Assembly (NCBI GenBank): GCA_043381765.1
Contig: JBHJMP010000845.1
Location: forward strand, 1-44,769
Reading direction: 5' to 3'
DNA: 44,769 bases
DNA from: Collodictyon triciliatum
Lineage: Eukaryota; CRuMs
Shown: positions 14,415 to 34,128 of the stretch, one piece after another
Numbering within the stretch: position 1 is the stretch's first letter
How the letters are laid out: the number at the start of each line of letters is the position of its first letter
Notes under the pieces: model-generated
What the model saw: only the letters and a program-made list of their open reading frames with translations
Database searches by the model: none
What the model was told of the DNA's origin: nothing
Translations under genes and position numbers: made by a program

Positions 14415-14828
14415 TCACTTCTTTGACTCTGATGTGGGGGAGGAGGAAGTGGATATCGAGGAGGCTTTCTTTGGGGCGGCTTCGTAGACGAAAGTGGAGC
14501 CCTTCAAATGACCTTTGTGGACTGTGACCTCGCCAGGAATCTTGACACAGCGGGTTTGCAGCTTATTGTCTTCCTTGAGGGCCACAAGGATTTTCTTCAG
14601 GTGGGTCTTTGATCGGATGTTTGCGTAGAAGAAGGTGCGCGGGGCAGACGAGGAGTCCCCCGAAACCTCCTTTTGTGCTGGTGGCTGCTCCTTGGGGCGC
14701 TGCTGCTGTTCCGAGGAGATTGCGGCCCAAAGGCGGTTCTTTGTGAGAGGGCCCCGCTCGTTCAGAATGCGGAAGATGGTGGACCAGGTTGAGACGCGGT
14801 GGGCGCCTTTTGTTGCCACAGTAGCCAT
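14415..14828 (-). CDS. small basic protein, possible winged-helix fold, family not recognised
   Basis: A 137-residue frame from the ATG at 14828 to the TGA at 14415. Residues 10-35 (STWSTIFRILNERGPLTKNR) look like the start of a winged-helix domain. Residues 70-115 (THLKKILVALKEDNKL... GSTFVYE) continue an alpha/beta pattern, and a Ser/Lys-rich tail ends the protein. The basic character and size would suit an organellar ribosomal or RNA-binding protein, but this is a guess. An acceptor CAG lies 14 nt before the ATG, directly after a roughly 200-nt pyrimidine repeat. A strong donor (CTGTGG then GTGAGC) is at about 15132, so the 5'UTR most likely contains one intron, about 14843-15131. Confidence 0.75.
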   Translation of the reverse strand: MATVATKGAHRVSTWSTIFRILNERGPLTKNRLWAAISSEQQQRPKEQPPAQKEVSGDSSSAPRTFFYANIRSKTHLKKILVALKEDNKLQTRCVKIPGEVTVHKGHLKGSTFVYEAAPKKASSISTSSSPTSESKK

Positions 14829-14841
14829 GTGCGTCCGTGCT

Positions 14842-15045
14842 GAAAAAGAAAAAAAGAAAAAAAGAAAAGAAAAAAAGAAAAGAAAAAAGAAAAGAAAAAA
14901 AGAAAAGAAAAGAAAAAAAGAAAAGAAAAAAAGAAAAGAAAAAAAGAAAAGAAAAAAAGAAAAAAGAAAAGAAAAAAAGAAAAGAAAAAAAGAAAAGAAA
15001 AAAAGAAAAAAGAAAAAAGAAAAAAGAAAAGGAAAAAAAGAAAAT
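14842..15045. repeat. purine/pyrimidine mirror-type repeat (AAAAAGAAAAG)n
   Basis: About 200 nt of pure A/G on the + strand. On the transcribed minus strand it is pure C/T and ends at the inferred 3' splice site of the 5'UTR intron of the small basic protein gene, so it would act as an enormous polypyrimidine tract. Long homopurine-homopyrimidine runs can also form triplexes. Confidence 0.9.
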
Positions 15046-15133
15046 GAGAAATAAGTACAGTAACCACACACAGAACCATAGAGACTTGCTGACAGACTCT
15101 TTCGATCTTGGTTGGACTTTTTGCTCACCCACA

Positions 15134-15525
15134 GCTTCTTTTAGTAGGTGTTTCGGCTGTTGAAACGAGAATAAGGGGGAAAGGGAATGCCTGGCCTTGA
15201 GGTGGGGGGTGGGGGCAGATTTATGGGTTCATATGATCGTATGCAGGCATGAACCTAATTAGAATGTCTAAAATAGGATATTGTCCTATGGCGAACAGTA
15301 TCTGGGTGGCTTATTTGCGAGGGTTTGTGGGGATGCAAAGAGGGAAGCAAACGCGTTGGTGCGCCACTATATAACGTGGCATGAGAAAGTGTGTGTCGGA
15401 AGATTGAGTACTAGGAGCCCGATTAGAAATTTTATATATACGCTTTCTCTTGGCCGAGTAACTAGATGATGGACTTACTGGCCAAGAGAAAAGAACAACC
15501 CAACAGAATATATCACAACCCAACG
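15134..15525. promoter_or_regulatory. intergenic: upstream of small basic protein, downstream of PP2C
   Basis: Non-coding. Contains a G-rich stretch at about 15196-15215 and AT-rich sequence. No recognised elements. Confidence 0.35.
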
Positions 15526-18445
15526 TCACACGATTAAACAGCCGTGGATTTTGCAATTGCGGGGCGCTTGCACACTTGCTGAATCTGTACCAGCGATGTC
15601 CTTTTTGCTCGTTTCCTCCTTTTGAGCTCGGTCTACAGGAATTGCAGATGCATTTCCTACTGGGATTAGTTCATGTTGTGGGTTTGGGTTGGCAGGTTCT
15701 GGTACTGGTACTGGTAGAGCCGGCTGTTTTAAATGCTTGTTCTGGTCTTTCTTTTCACAGACGTCTTCCCATGTCCATTTAAGCGGACAAGCTGTCTTCT
15801 CAGCGATACTCGCAGATATTGGATTCAAATACAAAACTATTGCACTAACGTTATCACCAGCATCGAATTCATGGCTCCAGCCTTTAACACAGGTCTCAAC
15901 GAGTTGATTTGTTGCCTATTGAAAGGGTCTAAATAAGTTTACCTTCGAAATGAATTCAACGAGGGAAAAACTCAAGTCACATGCGTAGTCTTCGAAATGA
16001 TTCCCCACCTCTGTCGGATTTGTATATTTTGAAACAAGTTCGATAGCCTCCTGTGTCATAAGCCTGATTTAGATGATTTTTTTCATGTCTCTTCATCGAT
16101 GGGTTGGATGGATGTGTCTGGTGATACTCAATGCTTTTGAATGTACAATTTATTTTTCTTCAAGAATAGAACCTGATTCGATACGATGTCCCATACTCCA
16201 TCAGTGGCTAAAATGAGAATCTTGTCGAATTCATCCAAGGGCTTAGATGTAACATCAGGGTCAGAGATTACTCCCAATGAATGGGCCATGATGTCGCCTA
16301 CGTGAGCATATTGATGTAAAGATGGATGTATTCTCGATTACATTAAAACTTTGCGTGCGAAAGAGATATCCTCAAATGACCTATTGTCCTGGATGTAACA
16401 AGGCCTGGATATGATTTTCCCTCGGCATAAATGCGCATTTCGTCGTATTCTCCTGGTGGGAGGCAAGGGTCGTGTCCAACAACACCTTTATTCTGTCAAA
16501 TATCATAGAAATTTTATGAATACTTTTTTTTATTTAAAAACAAAAACTCATTCTTGTCCCAATCTTAGAGCCATACTGCTTCAATTCTGGCACGCTCCGA
16601 GGACATTTCTCCAACACGGTGGTCCTGGGTTATAGGAATGGCGTTGAGATGAGCTGTTGTGGAATCTCCTGTTGAGTTATCATGGGGGATATTTGGAAGT
16701 CTCTTTTCTTGAGAGAAAGCTGCGTGATGGCAAGAAAAGCATTCTCTGTATGTATTGTAATCACATCAACAAAGTATTAATTTCAGGTTACTTTAATACA
16801 TATCCAACTAAAAGATGTACTCTTAATCGTATGAAAATAGGGGATGTCATGTCACAGATACTTATTTCGTTGCCTTCATAAAACTTGGGCCAAAACTTAT
16901 CGAATTCCTATAAAAATGGCAAGTTATGTCATTAAGTCAATACCTTCCCAGAACAACCCTCGAATCCCCGACATGAGCCACAGTCAATCTTGTTCCGTCT
17001 ATAAAAGCCACAGAGGCTGTTGCTCCGGACATAAGGTACTGAGAACCAAGCTCCTCAGCTAGTTTCTACGAATTCATAAATATCAATACCGAAGATGAAA
17101 GAGTTTGGCAAAATTGATGCACCAAGTATACCTGGGCATGAAGAAACGCCTTGGTGAATATCTCTCGCAGCTGATCATCAGTAAGCTCCTTAGGATTGGT
17201 CCCAATATTTTCTTTCAGCGATTTAATAATGGCATCGCAGGTCAGTTGCGCCACCTTTCAGAGCGTAAACTGTCATTAGTCAACGAACTGCGAAGCATAC
17301 ACATTTAAAAAAAGCAAAGAAAAAAAAAGAAGGAATATATTGATGATACGGTATGGACGGATGGTCGCAAGTGTACCTCTTCTCCACCACGGCCGTGTCC
17401 GTCGAACATACCAAAAAGGGCTGTACCTGGAACGTCGTTTATGTTCTGGAGGGTGCACAGAACATCCTGGCCAATAAGATTTGATACATATGCACAGCTC
17501 ATTAATAAGTACACAAATAGATGAGATTACAAAGAAAACATATGTTAAATTACATCTCCCTTACTTGATTATATGAAGCGTTGAACCCATCATCTGATAT
17601 CGCCCCATACAAGGGATTGATAGTAAAGGAAGCGTTATCTGGTGATTCGTGCTTCGCTTCTGCCATGGGAGGTCTAGTGCTCATCCTCCGTTGCCGGCCA
17701 ACTTTTTTGTCTGGATGCAAATGCTGGAGTAGATATTTTCTCCCACCGTGCAAATCTGAAGCTTCAAGTTCGGTCTGGTCAAAGGAATGAACCGATTGAA
17801 AAGAATTCATAACAAATCAAAATAGATAATTCACCACCAGGATGATATATCGTAAAGGTCAAGCATGATATATCCTAATCATGTAGATGCAAGGAAAAAA
17901 ATACGCTTTCGAGAGGATAATCAGCTATAGTATGCGCGCTCTTTTCGGACATTTTCTATGCAAAATAAAAAACATATACCAATATATCTCATGTTAATGA
18001 TTATCGCAATTATTCAAAGATTTCTCCATCACCTCGCGGAAACACAACTCATGCCAATACACGAATAATGAAATAGAGAAATACATATCTATATATTTAG
18101 ATGGATGGATAAATAAAGAAAAGAAAGACATACAGCAGCATTGTCCTCGACAAGATTTGAGGCGGCCAGTGTGGATGCAGAGGCCGCATACCGCACGCTC
18201 AACCCCCCGTCAGCTGGCTTCAAAGGCGACGAGGAGTATGACTGCACGTGGGCCCTGTGGATGCTCTGAACCACGGACTGCGGAAGAGGGCTCAACTGGG
18301 CCTTTGTAAGTGGGCGGGTCTTTGGCGTTGTCACTGGGGCGAGACTCTGCGGACTCTGCGGTGTGCTCCACGACTGAACAGACAGCGGGGAGCCGGGCAA
18401 GGCGTTGCTTGGCGCCTGGACCGGGGTTGCTTCGTCCCGCTGCAT
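15526..18445 (-). CDS. PP2C-type (PPM) Ser/Thr protein phosphatase, 11 exons
   Basis: Mg/Mn-dependent protein phosphatase. Exons: 18445-18134, 17955-17905, 17774-17565, 17466-17377, 17254-17132, 17065-16944, 16745-16577, 16492-16381, 16297-16173, 16050-15943, 15915-15526, all GT-AG and in phase, giving 603 residues. A disordered Ser/Pro-rich N-terminus of about 170 residues precedes the catalytic domain. The canonical motifs appear in order: NQD (190-192), FGMFDGHG (209-216), SGATASVAF, HVGDSRVVLG (about 293-302), TQDHR, RTIGD, ILATDGVWD and DAGDNVSAIV. The metal-binding aspartates are all present, so it should be active. An unusual insert of about 40 residues with CFSCHH follows VGDSR. The last exon adds about 100 residues of Lys/Pro-rich tail. 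There are no membrane segments. Confidence 0.93.
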
Positions 18446-19248
18446 TTGCTACAGGCTACTCGTGCAAGAAGTGAGCAGACACATAGGCCGATACAGAAAA
18501 GGTTGGGCTGCTGCGGCATGGTTTTGCCCGAGCAAGAGATCAATGGCCGGGTTTGTATTATCCCCAACGACTTTTTTCTCCACTTTTTTTCAATTCAAAG
18601 TTTATTGCTCACAATTTGGTTATCATTTACTTTCCCAAGCTTTTTTTATTGCCTTTGTTATTTTTTATCCTATTTTTTTTTTCTTTTATTATCATCATGA
18701 TTATCAATCGGTTAGGATTCTTGTGTTCTCTTTGTCTGCAGCTGTATGGCAAACTTTGCTTGTTTGCTTTGGGAGGCAATTTCTTTGAATAACGGACAAA
18801 AAAAGGAAAGCAAAAGCGCGGACTGATGTGGAACACAACGAACCACAAATATAGAAACAAGATTCGAATCGAATATCCTTATGTGATCCCATCAACCGAT
18901 GTATAATTTAGTATATATGTGGAACTTAGCTGATCAACCCCATCGAATGATTCCATCCCGGCCAAACCCAGATCTTGCTGCCCTGCTTCTGCAAACTATC
19001 GCGCTGATCAAGCTGGCCGAACGTGACTCAGCATATTCAATCGAAGGGCAACTCTACGAAGCAGCTGATCAGTCTCCCCATAGTATTACCTGTCTCAGGC
19101 CTGACCAAGCTACCCACCCGAAAGGCCTAGACACTCCAGTGCATTTGACTCGACCATCCTCACCGGATCTAACTGGCAGCTCTTGTACGCCCCTGTAGGC
19201 TGAAGCCCAGAGAGAAGTAACCCGAAATAACAAGAAGAAAAGCAGAGA
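18446..19248. promoter_or_regulatory. divergent promoter region PP2C / Rpn11
   Basis: About 800 bp separates the start codons of two head-to-head genes. Contains T-rich tracts at 18570-18690. The open frames here (for example 18899-19198) lack conserved motifs and are treated as chance. Confidence 0.45.
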
Positions 19249-21500
<2,252 letters not shown>

Positions 21501-21543
21501 TTGCGGCAGGCTCTGCACGTCCAGAGTGTTCGCAGCAAACGAA

Positions 21544-21549
21544 AATAAA
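21544..21549 (+). terminator. poly(A) signal AATAAA
   Basis: 44 bp downstream of the Rpn11 stop codon, followed by a short (ATACA)n repeat at about 21557-21594. Confidence 0.55.
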
Positions 21550-21556
21550 CAAAACA

Positions 21557-21594
21557 AATACAATACAAAACAAATACAATACAATACAATACAA
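21557..21594. repeat. (ATACA)n short repeat
   Basis: Pentanucleotide units with AAACAA interruptions just past the Rpn11 poly(A) signal. Confidence 0.8.
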
Positions 21595-21877
21595 GGCGGA
21601 AGGGAAATTGGGGCCTAAGGGTTAGGGGTTTGGCTTGAAATAGCTCTTTGAGCCAGGAGAATCGAGAGGAGAGCTTAGCAGAAAGGACTCCCTCTTGCCT
21701 GTCGGTGATTTCAAAGTCCCGTGAAAGGAAGAGAGGATAAGAAGAGAAATAACATCTGAAGGAGCGAGGAACGAGAACTCTCTTTTAACCTCATATTCTT
21801 TTGTTGTTGTTTTGAAAAAGAAAAAAAAAGTAGGTAACAAATAAGTTGGAGGATCGAGATCTTCAAGCCTGAAGAGA

Positions 21878-24843
21878 ATGTCCCGGCCCTCTTCTACAGG
21901 CATATTTCTCACATAAAGCTAATGTTCCCTTTCTTTTTCCATAGCCTTTTTCCCTTTTTCTATTTTCTATTTTCTATTTTCCTTTTCTTTTCGTCAGCTT
22001 TTGCAATTCACTTATGGATTAAGTGTGACACTCTTGCGAGAATGGGAATAGAGCTGAGTTGGCTAGCAGTAATCAAACTACAGAGGAAGATTCAGCAGAA
22101 AAAGAGCAACTAAATATGCTTTCTGTTTTCTTTCAGATGCATCTCGTTTCGACATTACAGCAAAGGAGGCAGAACTTAGGTTCTATTATTTGTTCGATAG
22201 GCTTGTCAAAATAGAAGAAGAATATGATATTCATATAAATTACTTAAAGAGTTTATCATATTGAGACCGATATCTAGCCATTATTACTCCTTCAAAAGTG
22301 TATGCCTATTTATAGACGTAACATACTGCCCCACTCCTTTTTGTTTTTGTTTTTTGTTTTTGTTTTTGTTTTTTGTTTTTGTTTTTTGTTTTTTGTTTTT
22401 TTTGTTTTTTTGTTTTTTTGTTTTTTTGTTTTTTTGTTTTTTTGTTTTTTTGTACTTTCAGGAGAAGAAATGAAGAACTCGATGCTCTAAAGCAGCAAGT
22501 TGTGCGAAAGGCTGAGGCTGCATTGGTAATAAATGGACTTATTTAATAATTTAAGATTTTAAATTTTTCTATAACATTTCATACTAAAGAAAAAGAAGTT
22601 GTGTAAGATAATACTATAATGTTCCCTATCTTACTTATCCGGTTGTTTTCAAATCCAAACCTTAACAAAGAAAGAGCCAGGAGGGAAACTTGCAAAAGAC
22701 ACACGTGATATTATACAGACATGGTTAGTGAAGAACTTCATATTCTCTAAACAAATTTACCTTCAGTTCTTAACACTTCCCTAAGCATAATCCACCTCTC
22801 CTACTATCGTCATTCAGTCTTAGTACTCGGGCATCATCAGAATCGATTGCACAAGGTCCAAGTATGCGGGTAATATTTTTATTTCATATCTTCAACCTTA
22901 TTTTATTTTTAAAGCTTTTGTTATTACTGTCAAACCGATATGCGTACAAATATTATTGATATTCTAAAATGCACATAACCCAAAAGGAGTCCGACATATA
23001 TTCTTCGCGTCAGTCGCTGGGTTCACCTTCGGAGAAGTGAGTGCTATCAGATATTGCTGGTTAAGAACTATTTATCAAATTTTAGGCTAAAACAACTAAC
23101 AACTGCATCCATATTTTCTTTTAATGATAACGCTTTGAATAAATACAATATTGCGCTAACTCATTCATTCAAGCAATCCTATACCACCTGTTTCGAACTC
23201 ATCGAGGTTTCGTTACACAATCATAATCTCCAACTGCACATGCGCTGCCTACATATGTGTTTGTTCTTGAGCCTTTTTAAAATATATATCAAAACTGACT
23301 ATTCAAAGGCCCACTATCGACCGGTATGGAACAGCTTCACAACCAGCCGGTAACTTGGTCACACCCCAGGACAGTTCAAATGCAGTCATAGATGGAGCTA
23401 GTTTAGGTTCTCAACCGCGACAATTATCGCCAAGATATAAATGCGTGGATTATCTGCCTCATACAACACGAAAAAGTCTAACCATCGTTTAATTTTCCTT
23501 GCGCAGAGGCTCAAGTTCGTTTTTTGAAGGCAAAGTTAAAAGTAGCTCAAGGTGACCTTGAAACAGCCAAGAGTGAAAACGAAAGAAAGGTGACGTTTAC
23601 TATGATAGAAAGAGAACCATGTATTAGTTTTCAGTGCAATAAAATTGTGATATATTCATTGTTTAGGATTTGGAAATTTCGTCACTGAGGCAAAAGCTCA
23701 AAGACTCATCTGATTCACTCTCATCTGCACAAAAAGCACTGTCATCATTAGAGGTAATTTGCATCATCCAGTGTACTACTGTCTCAAAACACATCACCGT
23801 TTTTCTTTTTCTTTTTTCCGAATTTTGGTAATATCAGGTTTATCGAAGAGACTAAATGGGACTTGTCGAATGTTTTTAGATTCAACTTGAAAAAGCTACT
23901 AAACAGAGTGAAGAAACGAAAAGCAAACTCCTTGCAACTGAACAGCAACTTCTGTCAATACGTAAGGTATAAATAATCTTTACATCAAACATACTTTGCT
24001 TTCATGATTTGAATTAAATGTTGTATGTGTGTTTTTGGTTTTGGGTATTTGTTCGTTTGACGTAATCGCCCTTCAATTTTATCTTAACTTCTGGATATCA
24101 GGAGCACGATTCTACTCAAAAAGCACAGAAGCAGTCAGAATCCGATAATAGTGCTAGAAACGCGAGGTTTTTCTATAAAAAAAAAATTAAATAATAATAA
24201 TGATAAATTCAAAACAAAAACTACAAAATTATTAATACTGTATATTAAACTTCCATAAATTATACCAGCACGAGTGATTATTTTCAATTTAACTCTGTAT
24301 AATTTAAGATTAAACCGGGCTCTGGAAGAAGTTGAAAAATACAAAAAGCTTTGGAAAGAGGCATCTGAGCAGGGTCGTGAATCGTCCGGACTCACAAAGC
24401 AGCAGTTCGAAAAAATGACCCTGTACTATTTATACACTCAGCATGGTTTTTACAAATAATAATAATAATATAACAATAACAATAATAATGTAATCAAAAA
24501 TTTGATAAAATATGTTGAAATCCATTCTCCAGTCACTTACCTACCTTTCAAATGCCATTCAGCGACTTAAAGAAGCTTGAGAAGCAAAAAACTGAATTAT
24601 TGCAGGCATTCAAGAAACAGCAGAAATTAATAGACACCCTGAAGCGACAAAAGGTACCTATTTCTATTCTGCTCATGGCATCGACTTACATCATTCAAGT
24701 AAAAGCTGTATGTATTATTCCTTTATACGCACGTAAACAGAGTTTTTCTTATCATGTAGTTGCATCTGGAAGCGGCCAGATTGCTGTCTTTTACCGAGGA
24801 GGAATTCAGCGCTGTTTTAGAGCTTGGAGAACGAGCCAATTAG
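21878..24843 (+). CDS. TEX9: TEX9-like coiled-coil protein
   Basis: Coiled-coil protein linked in animals to centriolar satellites and spermatogenesis; found mainly in ciliated lineages. Secure exons: 22137-22179, 22462-22525, 22671-22723, 22818-22869, 22987-23036, 23309-23406, 23507-23589, 23667-23753, 23880-23966, 24102-24166, 24309-24422, 24563-24653, 24760-24843. Diagnostic family segments are EAQVRFLKAKLKVAQ, RLNRALEEVEKYKKL and LEKQKTELLQAFKKQ, with the C-terminus LHLEAARLLSFTEEEF. The N-terminus is less certain: an ATG at 21878 (MSRPSST) joins in phase only if its intron uses a GC donor at 21900-21901. That model gives about 330 residues. Intron 2 carries (TTTTTG)n. Confidence 0.88.
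22338..22452. repeat. (TTTTTG)n-type repeat
   Basis: About 115 nt of T runs of 5-7 separated by single G, in the TEX9-like gene intron 22180-22461. It ends 9 nt before the acceptor AG at 22460-22461, so the repeat is the polypyrimidine tract of this intron. Confidence 0.95.
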
Positions 24844-25413
24844 GAATTTACAACTGCGATGAAAAACTGCTCCGTCTTGCTCTTCTTATCTCATGAAACG
24901 TGTAGATAAAGCATCAGACAAATTATGACCTTCTAGTTAGCATTCATGGATTAGTTAATTTTTAAGGAATTTTATACATTGTATCTAAAATGTCAACGCA
25001 CGCATGACTACGTTTCCATGTTGTAATGTAGTGTGAAGATTCCGTAAGACTGAATAGATATTAAATATATGATTAAGCTTATACGGCGGGGAAGAAAGCA
25101 AAACCCAAACGCCAACATTTCTTTTAAAAAAAGAAAACAGCTCTTAACAGAAGTACTAGAAAGATACATGAATAACTATACATTAAGAAGTGCGGGTTGA
25201 TCTATTCCCAATCGCAAGTATAAGCAACAACAGGAATAAAATAAAATAAAATACATACATGCTTCATTTATTTTTTCTTTTTCCAAATGTATTTAATAAA
25301 TCGCACTATCGCTTTTGTCCCCCGGCGCATGAAAATTACTGTTGTGAATCGCTTGGACATCGATACGGCTTCGATTTGAGAAACGAGAATTTGAGACGGA
25401 ATATATCTCTGAA
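24844..25413. other. AT-rich intergenic region
   Basis: 3' flank of the TEX9-like gene. Very AT-rich with a short A-rich (ATAAA)n at about 25233-25252. Nothing else recognised. Confidence 0.45.
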
Positions 25414-25867
25414 TGCAAATCATGCAACATAGTGTGTTGATTTCCTACTCGACATAGTATTATCGAGGGACTCATCCAATCAACTTTAATGATATTTCTA
25501 GGTAACCTTTCAAACTCGACGCAATCACCAGAAATTCAAGTGATGAGACGAGCTATTGAGTCCCCTGACCGTCTGCTTTATCCTGATGAACCTTCCATCA
25601 CATCACCAAAACACGCAGAATCTCACACATGCTCATCATATAGCTCCACCTTACCCAGTCCTTCGGTGCCTTTCTCTTTCAGACTTCCAACTCTATGTAA
25701 AAATCAGATGTTCAAGTATATATCACGAAAGCCACTATTTCTAGAAAAGAAAAAAAAGGATTGTCCTACTCTTGATAGCACCGCGCAATTTCTGGATATC
25801 ATCATCATCATCACCATCATGCATTATGCTGTATTTTTTTATATCAAAATGATGGTGACAGCGCTGC

Positions 25868-29191
<3,324 letters not shown>

Positions 29192-29737
29192 GCTTCTGTC
29201 TTGTTGCCTGCCTGCCTGCGTAAGTTCAGTTCAGTTCAGTTCAGTTCAGCTCGGTTCCTGGGAAACGCAAGGAAGGCCCGCGTGGGGCGGACTCAGTCTT
29301 CTTGTAGATCTGACCTCGTCTGACTCGACCCGACTCCCTCACTCACCCAGTCACCCAGTCAGCCAAGCGGGCAAAGGAGGGCGAGTGCGGCCGGCCCTCC
29401 AAGTCTTTATTCGTCGCCGGGGTGTGAAAGAAGCAAATGAAACATAAAAGAAAAAAAAATAAAGAGGAAAGTGGAAAGAAGGGAAGGATGGTGGGTGTGA
29501 GAAGCGAAGGGGGTTTCGCCAGTGAAGTGAGTAAATAAGCGAGAAGTCTGAGATAAACAGAAAAAAAAAGTGGGAAAGGGCAGAGAAAGAGAGAAAAGAA
29601 AGAAGGAAAAAGAGGACAAGCGAAATGCGAGAGAACGTCCCAGCTGTGACCCTTCCAGATTGCGTTTCTCTTTCTACTTTCTTCTTTTCCTCCTTGCGGC
29701 TTCATTTTGCCAGCCAGCGTGCCGCGCACAACGCGCC
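29192..29737. promoter_or_regulatory. intergenic: CDC73 upstream region and 3' flank of KH gene
   Basis: Contains (TTCAG)n at 29223-29249 about 30 bp upstream of the CDC73 ATG. TTTATT at 29407-29412 (AATAAA on the minus strand) is a likely poly(A) signal for the KH gene. A purine-rich stretch spans 29440-29640. Confidence 0.45.
29223..29249. repeat. (TTCAG)n short repeat
   Basis: Five perfect pentanucleotide units, 32-58 bp upstream of the CDC73 start codon. Confidence 0.85.
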
Positions 29738-33071
<3,334 letters not shown>

Positions 33072-34128
33072 CCTCTCTATCCCTTCGATAAGCCTGCCAA
33101 CAAAAAGGAGTGAATAAGCAGTGAGTGTGTTGGACAGAGTTGTCGGTCAGAGAGGCTGCTCTTGCGGCTGGAGTGGGTCGAATTGCTGTTCGGATCGTTA
33201 GAGTCTAGCCTTGGTGTTCTTGGGCTTTCTGCTTCTTGTGTGGCGTTGGTTTGATTGGGTTGGCCGGGCTTCGATAAATCACTTTCGAATCTCCACTTTT
33301 GCTACAGAATAGCACATTTGAGCGAGATATAGTTCATAGGTTGCTACTTTAGCCAAGCCACAATTTCCATTTCGCCAATTCATCAGCTTGTTGAATTATA
33401 CATGATTTAGATACATTTACAATTCTTACAAATTAATTAATTTGTCATTAGTACAATATACTTATGAATACATTTAGATCATATATTCCGCAATTAGGTT
33501 AATAGCTCTGCGCTATTTTGGCTACGGCTACTTCGTGGTCTTTTTGATAGGGCTCAACCACCGATCCAGTTTGGTTTTCACGCAGGGCAATCACTTGGCC
33601 CGCAAGCATTGCACCGGCACATTTGTTGGGGCTGCGCGACATCAGGATACGGAAAAAGCAATTTTCCAGAAATGGACCTATTCATTGAATCATTCTGCTC
33701 ATTCCTGTTCCCACCAACCACATCACCCCAAGGGCGGAGTGTCTCGTGAAGTGGTACAGATCTGGCGTAGTCACAGAGTGCGCCGCTGAGCAGAGTGAGT
33801 TTCAGGAAAGGTCGCTGTGTGGGTTCTGCAGTTGGGAGAGCAAGGCAGCCACATCTACAATGCAAACGATAGCATAAAGAAGACAAGAAGATAGCTTGGT
33901 TTCTTCATTCCTACTGATTATGCATTCATATACTACCTATTTGTTTTGTTTTGTTTTGTTTTGTTTTGTTTTGTTTTGTTTTGTTTTGTTTTGTTTTGTT
34001 TTGTTTTGTTTTGTTTTGTTTTGTTTTGTTTTGTTTTGTTTTGTTTTTGTGTTTGTTTATACATAAAAAATTTTCTTATTCATATATATTATTTCTGTTA
34101 TTCATTCTTTTTTATTAAAAAAAAATAG
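33072..34128. promoter_or_regulatory. divergent intergenic region KH gene / purple acid phosphatase
   Basis: About 1 kb between two head-to-head start codons. An AT-rich centre (33340-33500), a GC-richer island (33525-33860) open in several frames without conserved motifs, and a (TTTTG)n array near the phosphatase. No tRNA or conserved element recognised. Confidence 0.4.
33942..34046. repeat. (TTTTG)n repeat
   Basis: About 20 pentanucleotide units ending 83 bp before the phosphatase ATG. Confidence 0.95.

Noticed and set aside
14842-15128. Phe/Leu-rich hydrophobic N-terminal extension of the small basic protein
   Set aside because: It is translation of the pyrimidine repeat. A good donor and a CAG acceptor show that the stretch is a 5'UTR intron.
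18858-18885. GATTCGAATCGAATATCC as another mini-insertion copy
   Set aside because: Matches the core for only about 10 bp, with no tail or flanking duplication.
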